Below, piece after piece: positions 33,337-42,922 of a stretch of DNA of 64,000 nt. The position numbers and the translations under genes were made by a program. The first letter of the stretch is position 1, and the number at the start of each line of letters is the position of its first letter. The notes beneath the pieces are model-generated. The model was not told the origin of the DNA. It was given only the letters and a program-made list of their open reading frames with translations, and ran no database searches. This DNA comes from an uncultured Amylibacter sp. Lineage in GTDB: Bacteria > Pseudomonadota > Alphaproteobacteria > Rhodobacterales > Rhodobacteraceae. Location: contig OY365738.1 in the NCBI GenBank assembly GCA_959347345.1, forward strand, positions 1,512,501 through 1,576,500, in the 5' to 3' direction.

Positions 33337-33618
33337 GTCTGCCCTTCGGGTCTTCGTCATCGCTTACGCGAATGCCGACCAGCTCCATGCGATGGCGTGG
33401 TCTTTTGCGCGTAGTCTCTTACCCGTCCTGCGGACGTGTAAGCAGACGTGGCGCAAAAGCCCTTGGGTTTCAAGACGATAAATATGTCTTAAATTTATTT
33501 AGACACTATACAAGACGCTGAGCCAAACCCCAGCCAAAAAATAGCACGTCCAGCTCTATTATTTTTATTTTCGGGCAGGTTCAACTGCCCTTGTGGAGGA
33601 GTGGGCGGGCGGGAAACC
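33337..33618. repeat. Structured intergenic repeat element E3
   Basis: Second full copy of the E2-type element (33374-33557 matches 26751-26930). The core hairpin at 33402-33459 keeps the outer stem CTTTTGCGC/GCGCAAAAG but has a different apical stem (CGTCC/GGACG instead of GCTC/GAGC) that still pairs. The 3' part carries an inverted copy of the 34-bp module (33558-33590) where E2 has only a short CTC/GAG hairpin. Positions 33341-33371 recur inverted at 34247-34277. No gene in this element. Confidence 0.8.
33341..33371 (+). repeat. 31-bp inverted repeat, left copy
   Basis: Perfect inverted partner of 34247-34277. The pair brackets the Spy/CpxP-like gene, its terminator and most of element E3 (about 937 bp in all). 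Confidence 0.85.
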
Positions 33619-33642
33619 AAAAAACTTCAGCCCGAAGGGCTG
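33619..33642 (-). terminator. Terminator directly after the Spy/CpxP-like gene
   Basis: Minus-strand hairpin CAGCCC-TTC-GGGCTG begins at the base after the stop codon and is followed by AAGTTTTTT. It would end the long S10-spc transcript here. Confidence 0.8.
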
Positions 33643-34206
33643 TCAATAGCCCCTTAAAGTATTATACCGATTAATCTGTTCTTCGGACAAAAGCTCACTT
33701 GCCTTCAAATGCATGCGCAAATGCGTATAACGCAAGGTCGCAAGCGTTTGCCCAATTTCCAAAAGCAACCCGCGTAAGTCGGCATCATCCATGCTCGCGT
33801 TTCTAAAATGCGTTTCAAGGGTTTGTTCTTGCGCGACCAGCTGTTCCCCCATCTGCATAGCTTCGGTTTTCATCGCATCATAAAGCGATTCAATCGCGGT
33901 AATCTGCGCGGGGTTAAGTGGAATTTCGTCTTTTAATTCTAACAAATGCGCGGGGCCGGGCACGCCGTTTAGCTCTGCCGCTTTCGCCAGCCCCCAACCT
34001 TCCCCAGCGCGGAGCTGTTTTATATCATCAGGCGATAGGCTTTTGATTAAACGCGCCTCTTGCCCTTTGTATTGAGAATGACCCGCATGACCTTGTCCTT
34101 GCGTGGAAACAAAAATAAACATCCAAAGCCCCGCCCCTGCCAGAACAACGACAAGTGCAGAGGCAAATCCGCACAAAAACCATTTTGGTGTAAAATTTTT
34201 CATCAT
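33643..34206 (-). CDS. Spy/CpxP-like periplasmic protein (heavy-metal-sensor/chaperone family)
   Basis: A 187-aa protein with a single N-terminal hydrophobic segment (WFLCGFASALVVVLAGAGLWMF) acting as uncleaved anchor or signal, a short Gly/His/Gln linker, and a helical domain of about 130 residues rich in Met, Gln and Glu: GWGLAKAAELNGVPGPAHLLEL, then an LT/NPxQ turn (LNPAQITAIESLYDAM) and LLSEEQINRYNTLRGY. This matches the Spy/CpxP/metal-resistance fold of periplasmic chaperones or sensors. AAAGGG 9 nt before the ATG at 34206 selects this start over the one 6 codons upstream. The gene is unexpected between adk and rpsM and is bracketed by 31-bp inverted repeats. Confidence 0.75.
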   Translation of the reverse strand: MMKNFTPKWFLCGFASALVVVLAGAGLWMFIFVSTQGQGHAGHSQYKGQEARLIKSLSPDDIKQLRAGEGWGLAKAAELNGVPGPAHLLELKDEIPLNPAQITAIESLYDAMKTEAMQMGEQLVAQEQTLETHFRNASMDDADLRGLLLEIGQTLATLRYTHLRMHLKASELLSEEQINRYNTLRGY

Positions 34207-34246
34207 GATAAAAGACCCTTTCATTAGTCATTAATAATTTAGGCGC

Positions 34247-34277
34247 TCGCGTAAGCGATGACGAAGACCCGAAGGGC
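34247..34277 (-). repeat. 31-bp inverted repeat, right copy
   Basis: Perfect reverse complement of 33341-33371. Its last base is the first base of the stop triplet region of the DUF4345-like gene (34277-34279). Two degenerate heptads (TTAGTCA, TTAATAA, 34224-34237) lie beside it. Confidence 0.85.
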
Positions 34278-34672
34278 TAAACCACCTTTGCACGATATCT
34301 ACTTAAGCCCCAAAATGCCCACAACGCAAGCACGATTTCAAAAACGATAAGAATGACGAGGGCTTGATTAACATCGCCTTTCAAGACAGAGACCAATCGG
34401 GACACCAAAGTCGCACTTATCACCAAGGCAGGATTGATATAGATAGTCGCAACCTGCCCTTTAATCCATTGATACAAAAACACCGCAGCGGTCGTGATAT
34501 AAAACGCCCCAAGAACCTGCATTTCACCCCTGCCTTGCGGCTCAAGGAATGAAATAGTCATACTATCAGAATAGACACCCACGAAAAACAGCGCCGTGAT
34601 ACCTGCGCCAAAATAAATAGCCAAATAGAAAATCCGCATAATCAGATCAATAATTCTTGTAGTTTTTTGCAT
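34277..34672 (-). CDS. DUF4345-like small membrane protein
   Basis: A 131-aa protein with four hydrophobic helices at about 10-32, 48-66, 78-95 and 102-122. The pattern GAFYITTAAVFLYQW, ALVISATLVSRLVSVL and EIVLALWAFWGL resembles DUF4345 proteins, whose function is unknown. A strong GGGGGGTG lies just before the ATG. It is 36 bp downstream of adk and likely co-transcribed with the spc operon, upstream of the Spy-like gene. It is foreign to the usual adk-rpsM junction. Assignment rests on pattern, not on catalytic residues. Confidence 0.6.
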   Translation of the reverse strand: MQKTTRIIDLIMRIFYLAIYFGAGITALFFVGVYSDSMTISFLEPQGRGEMQVLGAFYITTAAVFLYQWIKGQVATIYINPALVISATLVSRLVSVLKGDVNQALVILIVFEIVLALWAFWGLSRYRAKVV

Positions 34673-34708
34673 AGGCTTGCACCCCCCGTTGTTTTTAATT
34701 ATTTTTAA

Positions 34709-35356
34709 TCAAGCAAGAATTCCAGCGATATTCGCGTTAATCTCATCAATTCCACCCAAGCCATCAACGGGGTGCAATACACCCTTGGCGTGGTAATAGC
34801 CAATCAGGGGCGAAGTCTCTTTATAATACGCCATCAGCCGAATCTTTAACGCCTCTGGCGTGTCATCCTCACGGCGGACAAAATCCGCCCCACCGCAAGC
34901 ATCGCAAACCCCTGCAACTTTGGGCGACTTAAAACTATCATGATAGCCCGCGCCACACGCGCCACAGGTAAAACGCCCAGTGATTCGCTCCGCCAAAATC
35001 GCATCATCCACCCGCATCTCTATCACATAATCCAAACTCTGCCCGACACTATCCAAAAGCGCGCCCAAAGCCTCCGCCTGCCCCAGAGTCCGTGGAAACC
35101 CATCAAAAATATATCCTTGAGTATCTTCCCCAGCCTCCAGCCGTTCTTTGATTAAAGCGATAACAATCTCATCGCTGACCAACGCGCCACTGTTTAAAAT
35201 ATCCGCCACTTTATTCCCCAAAGCCGATCCAGACTCCTTGGCCGCGCGGAGCATATCGCCAGTGGATAACTGCGTCATTGCGCGTTGCTTCACTAACAAA
35301 CCTGCCTGCGTACCCTTACCAACTCCGGGCGGGCCCAAAAGAATAATGTTTATCAT
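34709..35356 (-). CDS. adk: Adenylate kinase
   Basis: A 215-aa long-type adenylate kinase interconverting ATP + AMP and 2 ADP. P-loop [10 protein letters not shown] (8-17), [12 protein letters not shown], and a LID domain with four cysteines (CGACGAGY and CDACGG) forming a zinc site. The ATGA overlap with secY shows translational coupling. It is the last of the classical spc-operon genes before the insertion. Confidence 0.97.
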   Translation of the reverse strand: MINIILLGPPGVGKGTQAGLLVKQRAMTQLSTGDMLRAAKESGSALGNKVADILNSGALVSDEIVIALIKERLEAGEDTQGYIFDGFPRTLGQAEALGALLDSVGQSLDYVIEMRVDDAILAERITGRFTCGACGAGYHDSFKSPKVAGVCDACGGADFVRREDDTPEALKIRLMAYYKETSPLIGYYHAKGVLHPVDGLGGIDEINANIAGILA

Positions 35357-36720
35357 TTGCGGGGCTTTTTGCGAACCCGTGCCTTGGCACGGTTTTTACC
35401 AGTTAGGCGAGAGCGTTCAATCAGACTCTCATACTGATGGGCAATAAGGTGCGATTGCACTTGGTTAATCGTATCCATCGTCACACTGACGACAATCAGC
35501 AAAGATGTCCCGCCAAAATAAAACGGAATTTCCAACTGATAGCGCAGGATTTCTGGCAACAAAGCCACCAGTGCCAAATAAACAGAGCCCAGAACCAAAA
35601 CCCGTGTTACCACATAATCAAGGTATTCGGTGGTGCGTTGCCCCGGACGAATCCCCGGAACAAAGCCGTTTTGCCGTTTCAAATTATCCGCCACATCGTC
35701 GGTTTTGAACGACACATTGGCGGTATAAAAATAGCTGAAAAAGATAATCATCGCGCCGAACAAAACGAAATACAACGGCTGACCTGGTCCCATAACCGCC
35801 AATATGGTATTAACCACGGGCGAGGTTTGGGTGCCAGAAAATGTACTGAAACTGGTTGGCATCAACAACAACGCCGAGGCGAAAATCGCCGGAATAACGC
35901 CAGAGGGATTAACCTTCAACGGCAGATTGCTGTTTTCCCCGCCATAGACGTTCATACCAACTTGGCGACGCGGGTATTGGATAAGGATTTTTCGCAAGGC
36001 TCGTTCGACAATCACAATGATACCCATCACCACGATAACCATCACAATCACGCCGATAATAATCGCGGGGGATAAGAACCCAGCCCGCCCTTGGCTAAAG
36101 AATTGCGAAATCGCTACGGGTAATTCGGCAATAATACCGACAAAAATAATCAACGACAGCCCGTTGCCGATACCCCGTGCGGTGATTTGCTCGCCCAACC
36201 ACATCAAAAACATCGTCCCGCCAACCAGCGTAATAATACAGGGTAATTGAAAGGTGAGAAACCCAGGCGAGGTCGCTAGATTGGAAACCTCCAACCCGCG
36301 TGCCAGACCATAGGCTTGGAATACCGACAAAAACACCGTGCCATAGCGGGTGTATTGGTTGATTTTCTTCTGCCCTTGTTCGCCTTCTTTCTTTAGCTGT
36401 TCCAGCTGTGGCACCATTGCCGTCATAAGTTGAACGATAATAGAGGCAGAGATATAAGGCAAAATCCCAAGGGCAAAAATCGCCATACGACCAATCGCAC
36501 CGCCCGAAAACAGATTGACGACATCGCCGATACCGCCTTGGATATCTTGGACAAATTGCGATAGAGCCACCGCGTCAATCCCCGGCACGGGAATATAAGT
36601 GCCAATACGATAGACAATCAAAAGCCCAAGGGCAAAGAGAATCCGCTGTTGCAATTCTTTGGCTTTGCCAAAAGTACCCCAGTTTAGGTTTGCCGCCATT
36701 TGTTCTGCTGCTGATGCCAT
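35353..36720 (-). CDS. secY: Protein translocase subunit SecY
   Basis: A 455-aa polytopic protein with ten transmembrane helices, forming the translocation channel with SecE (63709-63903 here) and Sec[10 protein letters not shown] in the periplasmic N-terminal plug region, the [10 protein letters not shown] loop and the basic C-terminal tail [20 protein letters not shown] are as in other SecY. It lies 70 bp downstream of rplO and overlaps adk. Confidence 0.98.
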   Translation of the reverse strand: MASAAEQMAANLNWGTFGKAKELQQRILFALGLLIVYRIGTYIPVPGIDAVALSQFVQDIQGGIGDVVNLFSGGAIGRMAIFALGILPYISASIIVQLMTAMVPQLEQLKKEGEQGQKKINQYTRYGTVFLSVFQAYGLARGLEVSNLATSPGFLTFQLPCIITLVGGTMFLMWLGEQITARGIGNGLSLIIFVGIIAELPVAISQFFSQGRAGFLSPAIIIGVIVMVIVVMGIIVIVERALRKILIQYPRRQVGMNVYGGENSNLPLKVNPSGVIPAIFASALLLMPTSFSTFSGTQTSPVVNTILAVMGPGQPLYFVLFGAMIIFFSYFYTANVSFKTDDVADNLKRQNGFVPGIRPGQRTTEYLDYVVTRVLVLGSVYLALVALLPEILRYQLEIPFYFGGTSLLIVVSVTMDTINQVQSHLIAHQYESLIERSRLTGKNRAKARVRKKPRK

Positions 36721-36790
36721 TTTTTTGTACCTTCTGTTTTGTTTTTTTTCGCGTATTTATCAATGTGAAAGCAAAGCAATCACCTATGGT

Positions 36791-37477
36791 TTAGTCTTCG
36801 GTTTTTGAAGCCTCGGCTTTTGGTTCTTCGCCACTTGTGGCTTCGGCTTTAACTTCTGCTTTTGGCTCTTCTGCTTTAGGAGCTTCGGCTTTAGGTTCTT
36901 CGCCACTAGTGGCTTCTGCTTTAGGGGCGGGTTTCGCTTTTGGCGCACCGCCAGCTAACAAAGCCGCGGCTTCGTTTTTGCGTACCAAAGCCTTACCCCG
37001 TGTTACTTTTTCAGGCTTGGCAGGGGCAACAGCCAGTGTTCCACCCAGCTTTTCCACCATAACAACAGCACCTTTGGACGCGCCAGTTACGACCAGATCG
37101 ACTTTGACCTTCAGCTCACCTTTGCCCAAAATCCGCACACCATCACGCAAACGGCGCACCAGACCGCAGTCCAGCAACACTTGTTCGGTAATCGGCGCAT
37201 CAGCCTTTATTTTGCCTTCATCAATAAACCGTTGCAACGCACCCAGATTAACCTCGGCATACTGCTTGGCATTAAACGGAGTAAAACCACGTTTCGGCAT
37301 CCGCCGATACAAGGGCATTTGCCCGCCTTCATAACCGCCGATGGAAACGCCAGAACGAGACTTCTGCCCCTTCATACCGCGACCAGCCGTTTTGCCCGTG
37401 CCAGAGCCCGGACCGCGCCCAACGCGTTTTCTTTTCTTTGTCGCGTTTGGATTATCGTGTAATTCGTGTAGTTTCAT
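36791..37477 (-). CDS. rplO: 50S ribosomal protein L15 (uL15) with acidic repeat tail
   Basis: A 228-aa protein; typical length is about 150-165. Residues 1-155 are standard uL15 ([40 protein letters not shown]). The last 70 residues are an Ala/Lys/Pro/Glu-rich tail with two copies of [11 protein letters not shown] and several PKAE units, clearly a low-complexity extension by repeat expansion. Core binds 23S rRNA. Between rpmD and secY as usual. Confidence 0.96.
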   Translation of the reverse strand: MKLHELHDNPNATKKRKRVGRGPGSGTGKTAGRGMKGQKSRSGVSIGGYEGGQMPLYRRMPKRGFTPFNAKQYAEVNLGALQRFIDEGKIKADAPITEQVLLDCGLVRRLRDGVRILGKGELKVKVDLVVTGASKGAVVMVEKLGGTLAVAPAKPEKVTRGKALVRKNEAAALLAGGAPKAKPAPKAEATSGEEPKAEAPKAEEPKAEVKAEATSGEEPKAEASKTED

Positions 37478-37481
37478 AATC

Positions 37482-37694
37482 CTACCCTTTTTCTTCTATA
37501 ATTTCCACCATGTGGGATATTTTGCGAATCATCCCGCGAATCGCTGGTGTGTCTTCCAGCTCCCGCGTTTTGTGCATTTTATTCAAGCCAAGCCCAATCA
37601 GGGTTTGACGTTGTTTGGCGGGTCTGCGAATGGGCGAGCCCACTTGCTTTACCACCAGTGTTTTTTTCACTACTTTTTTATCCGTGTCTGCCAT
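37482..37694 (-). CDS. rpmD: 50S ribosomal protein L30 (uL30)
   Basis: A 70-aa protein. [20 protein letters not shown] and the [20 protein letters not shown] block identify bacterial uL30. It has an extra basic N-terminal stretch ([13 protein letters not shown]) of about ten residues. It is 5 bp from rpsE and 4 bp from rplO. Confidence 0.97.
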   Translation of the reverse strand: MADTDKKVVKKTLVVKQVGSPIRRPAKQRQTLIGLGLNKMHKTRELEDTPAIRGMIRKISHMVEIIEEKG

Positions 37695-37699
37695 CAGAT

Positions 37700-38323
37700 T
37701 TAACCCTCAAGTGTTTCTTTTATTTGTGCTGGTTTTGGCGGTGTTTCTTTCGCACTGACATCCAACATTTTCTTACCGCGCCTTTGGGCTACGAGCCTTG
37801 GCGAAGTCTCCTTCATCAAGCCATGCATGGTTGCGCGAATCATATTATAGGGATTTTGCGACCCCAAAGATTTCGCCACAACATCCTGCACACCCAGCAT
37901 TTCAAAAACCGCCCGCATCGGGCCACCCGCAATAATACCTGTCCCCTGTGGAGCCGTCCGCATTAAAACTTTACCCGCGCCATGATGACCTTGGATATCG
38001 TGGTGCAGAGTCCGCCCTTCACGCAGTGGCACGCGAATCATTTTGCGTTTCGCCTGTTCGGTGGCTTTACGAATAGCCTCTGGCACTTCTTTGGCTTTGC
38101 CTTTGCCATAGCCAACACGCCCTTGCTGATCGCCAACAACAACCAATGCGGCGAAACCGAATCGCTTACCGCCTTTTACGGTTTTGGATACGCGGTTAAT
38201 CGCCACCAAACGGTCGGCGAATTCGGGTGCTTCGTCGCGGTCGCGGTCGCCTTCGCGCCCCCGTCCCCGATTTTCGCCCCGATTATTGTCATCGCGACCG
38301 CCTCTTTGTTCGTCTCTTGCCAT
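37700..38323 (-). CDS. rpsE: 30S ribosomal protein S5 (uS5) with Arg/Gly/Asp-rich N-terminus
   Basis: A 207-aa protein. The core begins near [20 protein letters not shown] and includes [17 protein letters not shown] and [20 protein letters not shown]. Residues 1-33 are an unstructured Arg/Gly/Asp/Glu-rich extension ([16 protein letters not shown]), seen in several alphaproteobacteria. S5 supports decoding accuracy and mRNA unwinding. Confidence 0.97.
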   Translation of the reverse strand: MARDEQRGGRDDNNRGENRGRGREGDRDRDEAPEFADRLVAINRVSKTVKGGKRFGFAALVVVGDQQGRVGYGKGKAKEVPEAIRKATEQAKRKMIRVPLREGRTLHHDIQGHHGAGKVLMRTAPQGTGIIAGGPMRAVFEMLGVQDVVAKSLGSQNPYNMIRATMHGLMKETSPRLVAQRRGKKMLDVSAKETPPKPAQIKETLEG

Positions 38324-38335
38324 ATCCTGTCTCCC

Positions 38336-38695
38336 TTAAAACTTCAAACCACCAGCGCGGGCTGCATCGGCAAGGGCTTTCACCTTGCCATGAAACACAA
38401 ACCCACCCCGATCAAAATAGCATTCTTCAACACCGATTTTTTTTGCCCTCTCGGCAATCGCCGCGCCAACTTTGGCAGAGGCTTCTTTATTATTCTTACC
38501 AACCACGCCCAAACTTTTTTCCAAAGAAGAGGCCGCCGCCAAAGTCGTCCCTTTGGCATCGTCAATCAGTTGCACGGCAATGTTTTTGCCAGAGCGATGA
38601 ACGCTCAGGCGCAAAGCCTCGCCCGATACACGGCGCAGTTTGGCGCGGGTACGCCGACGGCGACGCGCGAAAAGATCTTTTTTATCAATGCTCAT
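38336..38695 (-). CDS. rplR: 50S ribosomal protein L18 (uL18)
   Basis: A 119-aa protein: [20 protein letters not shown] at the N-terminus, [16 protein letters not shown], and the [20 protein letters not shown] end. It binds 5S rRNA with L5. Normal length; 11-13 bp from its neighbours. Confidence 0.97.
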   Translation of the reverse strand: MSIDKKDLFARRRRRTRAKLRRVSGEALRLSVHRSGKNIAVQLIDDAKGTTLAAASSLEKSLGVVGKNNKEASAKVGAAIAERAKKIGVEECYFDRGGFVFHGKVKALADAARAGGLKF

Positions 38696-38705
38696 AATTC
38701 ATTCC

Positions 38706-39239
38706 TTACTTTTTCTTGCCTTCTTTGCGGAAGATGAACTCTCCCTTATAGCGGATGCCTTTGCCTTTATACGGCTCTGGCGGGCGGTACGAACGCAAAT
38801 TGGCGGCGACTTGCCCAACCAATTGCTGATCAATACCTTCAACAATCATAGAGGTGGGACTGGCAACAGTGACCTTCACACCCTCTGGCACATCAAATAA
38901 AACATCGTGGGACAGACCCAAAGCCAGTTTCACCTGTGCGCCAGCCATAGCGGCACGATAGCCAACACCCTCTATTTGCAATTCTTTGACAAAGCCTTGC
39001 GTCACCCCTGTCACCAAATTGGCGATTTGCGTACGCGACATGCCCCATTGCTGACGGGCGCGTTTGGACGAGCCACGCGGGGTTACCGTTATCGCGTTAT
39101 CCGCAAGGCTGAGCGTGACATCATCCGTGGCGTGAAAGGCGCGGGTTCCTTTCGGACCGCTTACCTCTACCTTTTGACCAGAGACAACAGCATTAACGCC
39201 TTCGGGCAATTCTACTGCTTTTTTACCGATTCGAGACAT
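38706..39239 (-). CDS. rplF: 50S ribosomal protein L6 (uL6)
   Basis: A 177-aa protein. [15 protein letters not shown] is the family start; the frame is open 13 codons upstream, but AAGGGGTTAGGG just before 39239 fixes the [16 protein letters not shown] and [15 protein letters not shown] are conserved. Two tandem beta-alpha domains bind the sarcin-ricin region. Confidence 0.97.
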   Translation of the reverse strand: MSRIGKKAVELPEGVNAVVSGQKVEVSGPKGTRAFHATDDVTLSLADNAITVTPRGSSKRARQQWGMSRTQIANLVTGVTQGFVKELQIEGVGYRAAMAGAQVKLALGLSHDVLFDVPEGVKVTVASPTSMIVEGIDQQLVGQVAANLRSYRPPEPYKGKGIRYKGEFIFRKEGKKK

Positions 39240-39249
39240 CCCTAACCCC

Positions 39250-39642
39250 TTAAAAAATTGTGCATAAGATTTCGCCACCAGTATTGGCAGCGCGTGCTTG
39301 TGCGTCCGACATCACCCCTTTGGGTGTTGAAATAATAGCGACACCCAGACCTTGCCGTACTTGGGGCAGGTCCTTCACGCTGGAATAAACCCGCCGACCT
39401 GGCGTGGATATCCGTTTTAGTTCTTTAATCACGGGCGAGCCGTCGAAATATTTCAACGAGATCGACAGCTCCGCAAAACCGCCATCGCTTTTTTGCTTCT
39501 CATAGCCGCGGATGTAGCCTTCATTTTTCAGCACATCCAAGACCCAAGCGCGCAATTTTGACGCGGGGGAAATAACAGTTGACTTGCCACGCATTTGTGC
39601 GTTGCGAATCCGTGTAAGCATATCACCAAGAGGATCGTTCAT
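39250..39642 (-). CDS. rpsH: 30S ribosomal protein S8 (uS8)
   Basis: A 130-aa protein: [19 protein letters not shown] and the C-terminal [18 protein letters not shown] with GGEILCTIF. Central domain primary binder of 16S rRNA; in E. coli it is the feedback repressor of the spc operon at the L5 gene. No equivalent site was demonstrated here. Confidence 0.98.
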   Translation of the reverse strand: MNDPLGDMLTRIRNAQMRGKSTVISPASKLRAWVLDVLKNEGYIRGYEKQKSDGGFAELSISLKYFDGSPVIKELKRISTPGRRVYSSVKDLPQVRQGLGVAIISTPKGVMSDAQARAANTGGEILCTIF

Positions 39643-39654
39643 ATCTTTTTCCCT

Positions 39655-39960
39655 TTACCAGCTTGATTTAACCATGCCCGGAATTAACCCATCAGAGGCC
39701 AATTGGCGCAAAGCTATCCGAGACATTTTTAATTTACGATAATACCCTTTTGGGCGACCCGTCACCAAACACCGACTGTGTAGCCGTGTTGGTGAAGAAT
39801 TGCGGGGCAGTTTAGCCAATTTCAAACGCGCTTTAAAGCGGTCTTCCATCGGCAGTTCCCTATTATTAGCGATCAGTTTTAACGCCTCGCGCCGTGCTGC
39901 GTATTTTTTTACCAGCTTTTCACGTTTAACTTGACGTTGAACCATTGCAGATTTTGCCAT
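39655..39960 (-). CDS. rpsN: 30S ribosomal protein S14 (uS14), zinc-free long type
   Basis: A 101-aa protein. [21 protein letters not shown] and [20 protein letters not shown] are conserved. The CxxC zinc pairs of the short type are absent, so this is the C-minus long form typical of proteobacteria. Confidence 0.97.
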   Translation of the reverse strand: MAKSAMVQRQVKREKLVKKYAARREALKLIANNRELPMEDRFKARLKLAKLPRNSSPTRLHSRCLVTGRPKGYYRKLKMSRIALRQLASDGLIPGMVKSSW

Positions 39961-39972
39961 TGTATTTCTTCC

Positions 39973-40527
39973 CTAATTGGTGCCAAAAGGCATGTTAAAT
40001 TGTTTCAGCAAGCTCTTCGCTTCTGCATCGGTTTTTGCCGTTGTGCAGATAACAATATCCATGCCCCAGATTTCATCAACCTTATCAAAATCAATCTCTG
40101 GAAACACGATATGTTCGCGCAAGCCAAGGGCATAATTGCCACAGCCGTCAAAGCTTTTCGCCGATACGCCACGAAAATCGCGAATACGCGGCATTGCCAC
40201 GGTGACCAAACGATCCATAAACTCATACATCCGATTGCCACGCAAGGTGACCTTACAGCCCAAAGGCATGCCTTCACGGACGCGAAAGCTGGCAACGGAT
40301 TTCTTGGCTTTGGTAATCACCGCTTGCTGACCCGCAATCGCGGTCATATCAGCCACGGCAGAGCGAATTTTCTTCGTGTCATTCACCGTTTCACCAATAC
40401 CCATATTCAGCACGATTTTATCCAGCCGAGGGATTTGCATATCATTCTTATAGGCAAATTCTTCACGCAGGGCTTTCCGTGCGGTTTCTTTGTAATGGGT
40501 TTTCATTCTGGGGGTATAATCAGCCAT
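39973..40527 (-). CDS. rplE: 50S ribosomal protein L5 (uL5)
   Basis: A 184-aa protein starting [15 protein letters not shown]. The ATG (40525-40527) lies 8 nt inside the end of rplX, an overlap that couples translation; an upstream extension would run far into rplX and is not family-like. [12 protein letters not shown] and the [18 protein letters not shown] block are conserved. It binds 5S rRNA and contacts P-site tRNA. Confidence 0.97.
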   Translation of the reverse strand: MADYTPRMKTHYKETARKALREEFAYKNDMQIPRLDKIVLNMGIGETVNDTKKIRSAVADMTAIAGQQAVITKAKKSVASFRVREGMPLGCKVTLRGNRMYEFMDRLVTVAMPRIRDFRGVSAKSFDGCGNYALGLREHIVFPEIDFDKVDEIWGMDIVICTTAKTDAEAKSLLKQFNMPFGTN

Positions 40528-40834
40528 CAATCCATGCTCCTGATTTCTTAGCAAACCGCTTTTTGGTTTCACCATCCATTTTAAATCCAACCCGAGTCGG
40601 GCCACCCTCATCTGGGTCAATCACGGCCAAGTTGGATAAATGAATTGGCATATCTTGGGGGACGCGCCCGCCTTGGGTGTTTTGATCTTGGCGAACATGG
40701 CGCACGGCAACATTGATACCGCGCACGACTGCCTTGGTGGTAGAGGGGTTAATAGAAAGCACTTCGCCTTCCTTGCCCTTATCCTTACCAGCCAAAACAA
40801 TGACTTTATCGCCCTTTTTTAATTTCGCAGCCAT
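40520..40834 (-). CDS. rplX: 50S ribosomal protein L24 (uL24)
   Basis: A 104-aa KOW-domain protein: [20 protein letters not shown] and [14 protein letters not shown]. It initiates large-subunit assembly. It overlaps rplN by one base (TAATG) and rplE by 8 bases. Confidence 0.97.
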   Translation of the reverse strand: MAAKLKKGDKVIVLAGKDKGKEGEVLSINPSTTKAVVRGINVAVRHVRQDQNTQGGRVPQDMPIHLSNLAVIDPDEGGPTRVGFKMDGETKKRFAKKSGAWIDG

Positions 40835-41202
40835 TATAGAACCTCCGGTGCCAAAGAGATTATTTTCATAAAATTCTTTGAACGTAATTCGCGCACAACT
40901 GGACCGAAAATCCGTGTGCCAATAGGCTCGCCCGCGTTATTCAAAATAACGGCGGCGTTGGAATCAAAGCGGATAGCAGAGCCATCTTCGCGCCGAACCT
41001 GTTTCACGGTACGTACGACAACAGCCTTACGGACTTCGCCTTTTTTAACGCGCCCGCGTGGGATTGCTTCTTTGACTGACACAACGATAACATCCCCAAC
41101 AGAGGCATATTTACGTTTAGAGCCACCCAAAACCTTGATACATTGCACACGGCGTGCGCCGCTGTTATCTGCAACCTCCAAATTGGTTTGCATCTGGATC
41201 AT
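40834..41202 (-). CDS. rplN: 50S ribosomal protein L14 (uL14)
   Basis: A 122-aa protein, [20 protein letters not shown] at the start, then the [17 protein letters not shown] and [11 protein letters not shown] blocks. Forms intersubunit bridge B8 and binds RsfS. Normal length. Confidence 0.98.
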   Translation of the reverse strand: MIQMQTNLEVADNSGARRVQCIKVLGGSKRKYASVGDVIVVSVKEAIPRGRVKKGEVRKAVVVRTVKQVRREDGSAIRFDSNAAVILNNAGEPIGTRIFGPVVRELRSKNFMKIISLAPEVL

Positions 41203-41272
41203 TTTTTTACCTTTCGACCTTTGAGGACTTCCGCCTCAGGGTTTCGTGATACTGTGGGGTTTGGATAAAGGG

Positions 41273-41506
41273 TTAGCCCTCTGCCAAAACCTCCCAGCGT
41301 TTTGTTTTCGAAATCGGCGGACATTCGCGAATACGCACAGTATCGCCGATTTTGAATTGATTAGCCGGGTCATGCGCCCGATATTTCTTTGACTTGCGAA
41401 TCGTTTTTTTCAACACGGGATGCTGAAAAGCACGTTGAACAGAAACCGTTATGGTCTGCGCATTTTGATCACCCGTGACGGTTCCTTGCAGGATTCGTTT
41501 TGGCAT
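41273..41506 (-). CDS. rpsQ: 30S ribosomal protein S17 (uS17)
   Basis: A 77-aa OB-fold protein: [18 protein letters not shown], then [19 protein letters not shown] and [10 protein letters not shown]. Early assembly protein of the 30S body. 15 bp after rpmC; 70 bp before rplN. Confidence 0.97.
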   Translation of the reverse strand: MPKRILQGTVTGDQNAQTITVSVQRAFQHPVLKKTIRKSKKYRAHDPANQFKIGDTVRIRECPPISKTKRWEVLAEG

Positions 41507-41521
41507 AGTCTTTCCTTTTCC

Positions 41522-41752
41522 TTACTTCGCCGCCGTGGTAGCGTTGGCGGTTTTGGCTTTTTCGCCTAGTTTTTTTTCATTCACAACGGTTTTCACCCGC
41601 GCAACATCGCGCCGAGCTGTACGCATCCGCGCGGTTGATTCGCTTTGCCCTGATGCCTTTTGAAAGCGCAGGTTAAACAGCTCTTTTTTCAAAAGAGCCA
41701 GTTGTTCGTCCAGCTCATCTGGCGTTTTTTCACGTAATTCTAATACATTCAT
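41522..41752 (-). CDS. rpmC: 50S ribosomal protein L29 (uL29)
   Basis: A 76-aa protein of two helices: [20 protein letters not shown], then [20 protein letters not shown], with an alanine-rich C-terminal tail. Lies at the exit tunnel and helps dock SRP and trigger factor. Between rplP and rpsQ. Confidence 0.97.
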   Translation of the reverse strand: MNVLELREKTPDELDEQLALLKKELFNLRFQKASGQSESTARMRTARRDVARVKTVVNEKKLGEKAKTANATTAAK

Positions 41753-41764
41753 CGGTTTAATCCT

Positions 41765-42178
41765 TTACCAGTCTTCTCTTGCAACGATGCGGGTTTTCAC
41801 GGGCAATTTCATGGCGGCAAGGCGCAAAGCCTCCCGCGCTATACCGTCATTCACACCATCAATTTCAAACATGATACGCCCCGGTTTTATCCGAGCCGCC
41901 CAGAATTCCACAGACCCCTTACCTTTACCCATGCGAACCTCGGTCGGTTTCTTGGTAACAGGCACATCGGGGAAGATACGAATCCACACCCGCCCTTGCC
42001 GTTTCATATGACGAGTCATGGCACGCCGTGCCGCCTCAATTTGGCGAGCAGTCACGCGTTCAGGCGTGGTTGCCTTCAGCCCATAAGAGCCGAAATTCAA
42101 ATCCGAACCGCCTTTGGCCAAGCCGTGGATACGGCCTTTAAACTGTTTGCGGTATTTTGGTCGCTTTGGTATAAGCAT
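41765..42178 (-). CDS. rplP: 50S ribosomal protein L16 (uL16)
   Basis: A 137-aa protein: [39 protein letters not shown] and the [19 protein letters not shown] loop. It organises the A site and is a late assembly protein. The Arg of KGRI-G and the surrounding residues are intact. Confidence 0.98.
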   Translation of the reverse strand: MLIPKRPKYRKQFKGRIHGLAKGGSDLNFGSYGLKATTPERVTARQIEAARRAMTRHMKRQGRVWIRIFPDVPVTKKPTEVRMGKGKGSVEFWAARIKPGRIMFEIDGVNDGIAREALRLAAMKLPVKTRIVAREDW

Positions 42179-42199
42179 TGTTTGTGTTCCCTATATCCG

Positions 42200-42922
42200 T
42201 TAAGCGCGTTCTGGTCGCGGAGTGTTTGACATAACCCGTCCAGCACCGCCTTCTTGAAGCTCTGCAATACGGCGATCCCGTGCGGCAGGATCATGTTCCA
42301 TAATCTCGCCCTTGAAAATCCAGACCTTAATACCAATAATTCCATAGGCAGTCAAGCCCTCCGCCCGTGCATAATCAACATCAGCGCGTAAAGTATGAAG
42401 CGGCACGCGCCCCTCCCGATACCATTCGGTGCGGGCAATTTCTGCCCCGCCCAAACGACCTGCGACATTGATACGAATGCCCAAAGCCCCCATACGCATA
42501 GCGTTTTGCACTGCCCGTTTCATCGCACGGCGGAAAGACACCCGCCGTTCCAGCTGTTGCGCCACGGATTCGGCAACCAAAGCCGCATCCATTTCAGGCT
42601 TACGCACCTCAACAATATTAAGAAAAAGTTCAGAATTTGTCAGCCGTAGTAGTTTTTGGCGAATCACTTCAATATCCGCGCCCTTCTTGCCAATAATGAC
42701 ACCAGGGCGGGCTGTGTGAATCGTCACGCGGCATTTCTTATGCGGGCGTTCAATAATCACCCGTGCGATACCAGCCTGCATGCATTCTTTTTTGATAAAA
42801 TTACGGATACGAATATCTTCGTGCAGCAAATCGCCGTAATCTTTTGATTCGGCAAACCAGCGGCTATCCCATGTTCGATTAACCTGTAAGCGAAACCCGA
42901 TTGGATTTATTTTCTGTCCCAT
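42200..42922 (-). CDS. rpsC: 30S ribosomal protein S3 (uS3)
   Basis: A 240-aa protein with the KH domain ([20 protein letters not shown]) and the C-terminal domain ([38 protein letters not shown]). It lines the mRNA entry tunnel with helicase-like activity. It overlaps rplV by one base. C-terminal tail of about 30 residues is slightly long. Confidence 0.98.
   Translation of the reverse strand: MGQKINPIGFRLQVNRTWDSRWFAESKDYGDLLHEDIRIRNFIKKECMQAGIARVIIERPHKKCRVTIHTARPGVIIGKKGADIEVIRQKLLRLTNSELFLNIVEVRKPEMDAALVAESVAQQLERRVSFRRAMKRAVQNAMRMGALGIRINVAGRLGGAEIARTEWYREGRVPLHTLRADVDYARAEGLTAYGIIGIKVWIFKGEIMEHDPAARDRRIAELQEGGAGRVMSNTPRPERA

Noticed and set aside
26694..33521. Similar short plus-strand open frames at 26694-26894 and 33333-33521 sharing SRRGAKALGFQDD
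   Set aside because: They lie inside repeat elements E2 and E3. The protein similarity follows from near-identical DNA; starts differ and lack ribosome sites.
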